A stretch of DNA of 64,000 nucleotides, taken from assembly GCA_037176845.1 (NCBI GenBank), contig JAYKXP010000009.1, forward strand, positions 868,001 to 932,000. The letters run 5' to 3'. The translations under genes were made by a program, and so were the position numbers. Positions 58,130 to 64,000 of this stretch are shown here, in pieces. This DNA comes from Paramarasmius palmivorus (Eukaryota; Basidiomycota; Agaricomycetes; Agaricales; Marasmiaceae). The notes beneath the pieces are model-generated. The model was not told where the DNA came from, did no database searches, and saw only the letters and a list, made by a program, of their open reading frames with translations. Within the stretch, counting starts at the first letter, position 1; each line of letters opens with the position of its first letter.

Positions 58130-59530
58130 TGACTTCAAAACTTTGATCCTGGAGGTGAGAAGCAAAGTTTTGTCTTGAACCCTGATTCAATATTTTGATG
58201 CTCGGTGCTCATGTACCCATTTTTAGAATATTCAACTTGTACTTAATTGCCGTGGTTTCGATTTATTGTGGTCCGTTAGACTGACAATCGTCGCAGCCTC
58301 CATTCTACCCCATCGTGGTTGCTGCAATAATATCGGTTAACGCCCATTTTCCGGGGATCACCAACCTTTATCATACTTGTCACGACGTTCAGAGTTTCAA
58401 ATTTTTGACCTTCCAGGTAAGTATCAAATCCTTGTTTGTGTAGCGTCACGAGGTGATATTCAAAATATTGACAGTCAGGAGCTTCAAAAATTTGTACCTC
58501 AAGGAGGGGATCATATTCTCGCTTTCTCGGAGTCAAAGATGATCCTCGACGTAAGGATCAAACCTTTATTTCGGTTGGCTCGTTCGAAGTGGGCTACAGT
58601 ATGTGCATGGGCAGTTAAATCGTGTTTCAATAGCCAGAAAAATCACACTCGCAATCAATATGATAAAAGCCGCAATTGGGACTGGTTTCATCCTTGCATT
58701 CCGGCTCCAATACGATCGGAATGGAGTACGGACATGATGTATCACAGTCGTATTATTGATGCTCTTGACAGAGTTCAATATTTTGTTTCATAGGGTTTGT
58801 GATCACGAGGTGAAGGTAGGACATGATGCGTCACGGTCGAATTATTGATGCTCTTTATGAGGGTCAATATTTTGTCCTACGGTTTTATGAACACGAGTCG
58901 AGGGTACGTCTATCAAACTGCTATCAAAGTTTTGAGGCTCAGGGGCACTACTAGGGCTGCAGCCATGAAACCAGGCGCAGCGGTCAAAATTTTGATGCAC
59001 AGGTGGGGGTCAAAACTTTGTCTACCCCCGCTCACGTCAGAGTCAAGGACGTCCCCCGTTTCAAAAATTTGACGCTCTCGACGGTATGGAAGATATCTCT
59101 CGATGATTATTCACGTCTCAAATTTTTGTTCGTCCGTGCTGTAAGACGAAATATTGCTCCCGAGACTCATACCCATGTCCTCTTGATTTGGACCTCCAGA
59201 GGTATATGTTCTCGTTTAGGGAACGGTTACAAGGTTAGACATGTTGTGGCGAGACGTGGACCTTGGTATAACATTTCCGACGCTTTTATCTTTTACTTCC
59301 GAGGAGGTAGATTCAGAATATGGATTAGGCCCTGAGAAGGCCCAAGAGTGTGCCCGTGGAGCGTTATCAAAATATTGATGCTCAAAGGGACGAGGAATAG
59401 TTCGGAAATCTTACGATTGCGTTGCTGTACTAGTGCGGGATGGTTATCAATATTTTGAGCCTCAAGTTGTCCGTTTCAATGGAAACAAAATAACGATGCT
59501 TGTGACCGGTCCATGGGATTCAAAACTTTG
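58130..59530 (+). repeat. right subterminal array of TCAA-NNNN-TTGA palindromes
   Basis: About sixteen copies of the motif seen at the left end. Good copies: TCAATATTTTGA near 58188 and 59447, TCAAAATATTGA near 58455 and 59366, TCAAAACTTTGA near 58135 and 59519, TCAAAGTTTTGA near 58920, TCAAAATTTTGA near 58984, TCAAAAATTTGA near 59059. Others end TTGT. Spacing is irregular and the sequence between copies is unique. No gene is seen here. Confidence 0.75.
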
Positions 59531-59548
59531 AACCTACATGGATTCCTC
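59447..59548 (-). repeat. right terminal inverted repeat of the KDZ element
   Basis: The reverse complement aligns to 36424-36525. The exact 19-bp core is at 59478-59496. Confidence 0.7.
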
Positions 59549-59555
59549 ACGCACG
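59549..59555. repeat. candidate target-site duplication, right copy
   Basis: ACGCACG, the same as 36417-36423 and directly next to the inverted repeat. Confidence 0.5.
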
Positions 59556-60477
59556 AACACAGCGCGCAAGACCAGAGTTGTACAACCGCCTGACCGATGA
59601 AACCGGTGTTGTTGAGGGGTTCATCATTTGACAAGCCATCAAGTAGGCAACGAGACGAAAGAACCCGACGCAAATTAATGCCATCGAGTTCTTGCGATTC
59701 ATAAGTTATGGATTCTTGACTCTTCTCTTCTGTGGCCAATCGATGTCTTGGTGGGTTTCTTTTCGAGACTTCAAGCATGACCAGACCTGAATGCAGAGGT
59801 CCAGGCTGTTGTCGCGACACAGGGTTTCCGATTTCAACGGTGTAACTCTGGCTTTGCAATCGGCATCCAGTGGATATCATTTCACGAGGGCAGTTTGATT
59901 ATCCATCTTTAGAAATTCAAAAAATGCATACATACCAGCATACATATTCAGCAGGTGCAAGAGCTATATCTTCAATGCCAAAGCGAGTTATCACTAGGTG
60001 ATATTACTTGTGGCTAAAGGCGTCTCTACATGAAACATGAAGCGACCCACTTTAGCGAAGGGAGAGGTTTGATGACCGGTTTTCGCGGACTTGGCCCTGC
60101 GATTGTCGTTTTGATCGTGGGTTCCGTTACGCCTACGGATGATGTAGTAAGCTCGTTGCGAAGGAGCGAGCTGCGAGACTTGAGATCTTGAGACTCTGAG
60201 AGGAAGCCGACGGTCGGTGTTGGTGGTCGTAGTCAAAGGCACAGCTCGTGTGAACTTCCTTGATCTGAAACCGATGAACGTGACATAAGGCACGCGAGCC
60301 AACGCGTAGCGTGCCCGGTACGTAGTTCTCGGTAGTTAATCAGACTTTGAGTTCATTATCAGACTACAAGAATACGGTACATGATTAAAATAAATTATAA
60401 GTTGAACGCCTCACAGATAGCAACCAAAACGAGGAGATGACGGGACCCATCCAACTATGAAAGAAGTTAACAACGCT
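59556..60477. other. intergenic, no supported gene
   Basis: This lies between the transposon's right end and the 3' end of the BBE-type gene. Minus-strand frames at 59476-59880 and 59994-60302 are open but basic and without motifs or splice support. The TCAA-NNNN-TTGA motif is not seen past about 59530, which agrees with an element boundary near 59548. Confidence 0.45.
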
Positions 60478-62935
60478 TCAAATGAGGAAAACGCCAAGCT
60501 CACTGCATTGCCAACAGTCTAGGAGGTGGTCTGGATCACTGAAGCAAATATTGATATCCGACTTTATGTAGCACACAAATTCCAGTTTGAAACTCACTAT
60601 TTTCGTTTTATCTCCAAGAGTCGTTCATGATTGGATCCCCAAAAAGACACTATAATGTATGCGTGTGAGATGTCACTGTGGTGAAGGTCACTGGAAAGAT
60701 TACTTACCTTCATGGTTTGGTTCGTACACGTCAGCTTCATTCTAGTAACAAATAAGGACTTTATGTTCAAGATTCGGATAGGCTACCCACCACGTATGCT
60801 GCATCTGGTGTCAACGCCCTCAAATGATTGATTGAGTTCCTCACTTTCTGATATGCGTCTCGCTTCTCATCTATGGTTGCATTCCAAGTCCAAGTCGAGG
60901 CGACAGTGACATGGTAAAGACTGGATCTCCATGCCTCGTTAATACTCGTCTGGCCGTCCCCATGAAAGGAGAATGGGGTCGAAAGCATGAGAATGAGGCG
61001 CGGGGTGATCTTACTCGCTTCCAGTAGGGCATCGACTAGCGTATGTTGATTGACAGATGTCGTAAACAGCTCCTTGTTGACAAGCCGTGAAGATAATGCT
61101 AGACTAACACCGACAGACTGTCAATACGGTGAAAGTGTTAGCTTGTCACTTGAAAATTACAAGTCTTATCACCCACGGCAACGTATCTGCTTGAAAACCA
61201 GTCAAAGAAACGTCCCCAACTCGAGAATTCAGTGGTGATGACAGTGACCTTGGCTACACCGTCCATCTGCAGACGTTCGGCGAATTCAAGAAGCGGCTCG
61301 ATCGACTCCAACGCGTCATCGTGACCTAGATTCGGATTGACATAGATTGCGATGTTAGATGTGGCTATACCGCCCCATCCTTCAGTCGCCCATCTCAACC
61401 CATTAGCGACCATGATCGTCCAAAGATCTCTGGTGAGGTTCTCATCAGAAGAACCGAAAGAAACATGTATCATCTGGAGTGTGATCTGCGGAGAAGCTAG
61501 TACGGTGCTTTCCATCACGACTCCGAATGTACCACCGCCTCCTATAGCGGGTAATTTAGCTGGGATTTGTATCGAGCAGATGCAGCTTCTTACCTCCACG
61601 CAATGCGAAGAAAAGATCCTGGTTTTGACAGGAATTCGCAGTGAGATATTGACCATCGGGTGTCACAACTCGAAATTGCAACTATCAAGCATCTGTAAGT
61701 CGTGATGGTTATTTAAATAGCAACAAAACACACCGCTCTATCGACGCCAAGCCCCATAGTGTTCGAAAGCATACTATGACCACCCCCCTAGGTCAATACT
61801 CTACATTAGGCTACTGAGTTGGATCAGCGGAAGGGAAAAATCATACCTGAAGCCAACCTCCCGACGTTCCAACGGTGCGGTCAGATCCTGACAAGGCTTA
61901 CTTTAACATTTGAAATGCAGAACATTAAAAACGTACCTCCAACGAGCGTAATGTTGTTTTCCTCCGCGAAGTCGAATGCCTCATACCACTGAACGCCAGC
62001 CTAGAGACGAATCAGAGTGAAAACGGGGCCATGACGGCCAGAGGACTGACACCAAGATAAACAGCCGGCAAGGGAACGTCAGAATAGCATCCTTCTGGAA
62101 TGAAATTGCGTTCGTAAGATATCTGAAAAGTTTGTGAAAAGTGGGGAGTTGGTCAATGAAGGCACTCGAGAGTTGAGCTGGTCGTAATTCAGCCTACATT
62201 TTTTAAATTGTGGGTCTAACATTACTGTCAGCACACGGCATCAATGAACTCCTGGAGTAGTCGTACCCATAATCCTAGAGAACCGGGAGCACTACTTCTT
62301 CCCTTGTAGTCATGCTAAAGAGGAAAGGTCAGAATATACACCTTATCACAAGGAAGAGCATATGGATTCATACACCCGTGTTCTTGATAACAAGGGAGAC
62401 ATTGTGTTCTTTTGAGAAACGAAAAGCCGTTAGAACATCTTGCTCTGAATGAATGTCGATCTAAAAGTTGTATGAGTAGAGCCCATGAAAGATATGATAG
62501 GTATGGTTACGCACGAAGTACGCTGGTACACTTCCAATCCTACAGTTCTGACGGTATTCGGGGGCGATATCGCGTTGACTGTCAAAAAGACATTGCTCGC
62601 CAGTAGATTGACAGGTTTCCCATTGGGGATTCGTATATCCGGTCATGATACTGGTACGGAATACTATTCAGAAAGTTCAATCAGTACGATTCTACCACGT
62701 AACGTTGTGAGCTAACCTTCATTTTGGTATCCGGTGTGAACTCTTCGACAGTCCACGCTGAGTTGGGATTAGTGAGACAAGGCGCTGAGAAAGGCTCTCC
62801 GACGTAAAGTCGGCCGTTCAACGAGGAGTTGAGTGCGTTCATTGAGCACTTCCAAGGTGACTCGACGAACAAGGGTGAACACCAAGGAAGAAAACACAAC
62901 AGGGTGAGCAGCGCAAAGAGGAAGAATAGAGACAT
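60478..62935 (-). CDS. secreted BBE-type FAD-linked oxidoreductase
   Basis: The start at 62935 encodes a signal peptide (MSLFFLFALLTLLCFLPWCS). Then come a cysteine-containing N-terminal part and the FAD domain: VSLVIKNTG joined over an intron to HDYKGRSSAPGSLGLW (the His that carries FAD), AGVQWYEAFDFAEENNITLVGG, DRTVGTSGGWLQGGGHSM and LFFALRGGGGTFGVV. The substrate domain and the BBE C-terminus follow: NEADVYEPNHE, VSFWGSNHERLLEIKRK and, after a last intron, YDPDHLLDCWQC. The stop is at 60478. The second FAD-linking Cys of bicovalent members is not obvious; Ser-Asp stands there (GGSDRTVG). Such enzymes oxidise sugars, alcohols or alkaloid-like compounds outside the cell. The exon chain looks intact. 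Confidence 0.9.
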
Positions 62936-63806
62936 AAGGGAATACTTTAGTTGAGAGTCGCAGCTCTTGCCTTTATGGCGATCCCGTTGTGATTACCACT
63001 TGATCGTCAATTGTAATATTTGCTGAAAGAAGATCATAGTCAGCCATCGGAAATGAACTCCTTGACGCACGGAGCTACCATATATCGACCGTTTACGACG
63101 GAAGACGTGAGCATATGGCTTTGAGCTTCTCCTGAAGTTCACTACTTGACGATTTTTGTGTTGGTTTCCTGTGTCCCCCTGTAAGATGCTATCTGGAGAC
63201 CACTAGCAGCAGTTGTTGTTAGATATTCCATGTAACCGGAATATTACTGAAGAGAAAGTGTGAACAGGTCTCGTCTGAATTTCTCTGATAGGCAGAGTTC
63301 TTGCAAATCATCGTGGTTCGGATTCAAGAGAGATTCCGAGGCATTCGGCTCGGAAGCTCAGGGTGAAGGTGGCAGTGCATGTCCCGGAGCCCAACGTCCA
63401 CGGACCACAAACCCGGACCGGCTGGCAATTTTTCTTTTGCATCTTCAGCTTCTTCTCTCCAGTTCAACTTCAGCTTCTCGTCAACGATTTCCAGCATCAA
63501 AGTCCCAAGCACCCGTGCATCTCGCACTTTAGCACTCAAGATCCTCATGGCATCCGATTCCAAGTCTTCTTGGTATGATTTCTGCGTCTCTCGGGGATTC
63601 AAGTACCGGTAATTGAAGGAGCTTCTAGTACCAAGTGGTCGACCGTCCGCGTCAAGCTTCAAGCTTCAAGTTTGACTCTGGGATCAGTGTGATATATTAT
63701 GAGGTCTGTATGCGTATGTAGGACTTTTCGAGTGCGTCGCTTATGCTCATATATACTATGACTACCCCAGTGACGTCAACCAATAAGACCTTGAAACCCA
63801 ACCACC
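62936..63806. other. intergenic with one unassigned minus-strand frame
   Basis: A 112-codon minus-strand frame (63662-63324) is charged and helical (SYQEDLESDAMRILSAKVRD, then LNWREEAEDAKEKL) and could be a small gene or an exon, but plus-strand frames overlap it and there is no family match. AAGCTTC occurs in close tandem copies near 63650. The region also holds the divergent promoters of the BBE gene and the gene starting at 63807. Confidence 0.4.
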
Positions 63807-64000
63807 ATGGTCAGCACCCGAAGCCAGGCCTCGCGTCCTCGTACTGTCTCTTTGTTGAAAAATAGCTCGAGCAATCCAAAGCCCCCAGCAAAACGGCAAC
63901 TCAGCAAGTCGGAATCCGAGTTACCCAAGAAGAAACCAAGGTCAAGGAAATCAGCTACTGAACCGGACCCGAACACCGATTCTAGCATTGTTCAGCGTGT
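63807..64000 (+). CDS. start of a basic, probably nuclear protein (runs off window)
   Basis: The ATG at 63807 (CACCATGG context) opens a frame that stays open to the last base. The protein starts MVSTRSQASRPRTVSLLKN and continues with KPPAKRQ, SESELPKKKPRSRKSA and a polar stretch. The Lys/Arg clusters look like nuclear-localisation signals at the front of a nuclear or DNA-related protein; its identity cannot be told from 64 residues. An ATATATAC sequence about 60 bases upstream could serve as a TATA element. Confidence 0.6.
   Translation, partial: MVSTRSQASRPRTVSLLKNSSSNPKPPAKRQLSKSESELPKKKPRSRKSATEPDPNTDSSIVQR

Larger units (their letters stand above)
36424..59548. mobile_element. ~23-kb KDZ-superfamily DNA transposon with TET/JBP cargo
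   Basis: The unit is defined by terminal inverted repeats at 36424-36525 and 59447-59548 that align with one gap. The core TCGTTATTTTGTTTCCATT is exact on both sides. Candidate 7-bp direct repeats (ACGCACG) adjoin both ends, and arrays of a TCAA-NNNN-TTGA palindrome follow each end. Inside lie a KDZ transposase (54193-58048), a TET/JBP dioxygenase (48433-50109) and several small genes of transposon-associated type. Two further elements are nested within it. KDZ transposons and their link with TET/JBP genes are established for basidiomycetes; the exact ends of this copy are my inference. The transposase reading frame looks unbroken, so the element may have been active until recently. Confidence 0.68.

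Noticed and set aside
36300..59600. CRISPR-like reading of the spaced palindrome arrays
   Set aside because: Eukaryotic DNA, irregular spacing, degenerate 12-bp units and no cas genes; subterminal transposon repeats explain it better.

Overview
This 64-kb window is nuclear DNA from a mushroom-forming basidiomycete (Agaricomycete). The genes are dense, with many 45-60 bp GT-AG introns. The families are typical of the group: class I hydrophobins, DUF6533 and DUF6534 membrane proteins, HGD-type tandem kinases, a CYP, a berberine-bridge-type oxidase, and a KDZ transposase next to a TET/JBP dioxygenase. Gene models below were built by hand from splice signals, reading phase and remembered family motifs; no database search was run.

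Layout. 1.3-4.0 kb: a Crinkler-like P-loop NTPase (+). 4.3-6.4 kb: a disordered protein (-). 7.9-9.2 kb: Aurora kinase (+), tail to tail with a Hos3-type histone deacetylase (-, 9.5-11.7 kb). 12.9-15.0 kb: a DUF6534 membrane protein built from micro-exons (+). 15.4 kb: a small hydrophilic protein with a TATA box. 16.3-17.9 kb: a DUF6533 membrane protein (-). 18.7-23.6 kb: three related protein kinases in tandem, namely a decayed copy, a likely pseudokinase and an apparently complete one. 23.9-26.1 kb: cytochrome P450 (-). 28.3-29.5 kb: alpha/beta hydrolase (-). 31.0-32.3 kb: two class I hydrophobins (+). 32.5-33.7 kb: a BTB/POZ protein (+). 33.7-36.0 kb: FAD monooxygenase (-). 60.5-62.9 kb: BBE-type FAD oxidoreductase (-). 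63.8 kb: a gene running off the window (+).

The most notable feature is about 36.42-59.55 kb, which I read as a single ~23-kb KDZ-superfamily DNA transposon. It has imperfect ~100-bp terminal inverted repeats that share an exact 19-bp core, and a candidate 7-bp target duplication (ACGCACG). Next to each end lie 1.2-1.4-kb arrays of a degenerate palindrome, TCAA-NNNN-TTGA. Inside are a KDZ transposase with a CxC2-like cysteine cluster, a TET/JBP Fe(II)/2-oxoglutarate dioxygenase with all catalytic ligands, and several small cargo genes. Two more elements are nested in it: a 3-kb near-perfect palindrome (1.43-kb arms) and a 2.4-kb non-autonomous LTR retroelement. The retroelement has 487-bp LTRs with no difference found and a 5-bp target duplication, and it sits inside an exon of a cargo gene. 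The transposon separates a run of oxidative genes (P450, hydrolase, FAD monooxygenase) from the BBE oxidase.
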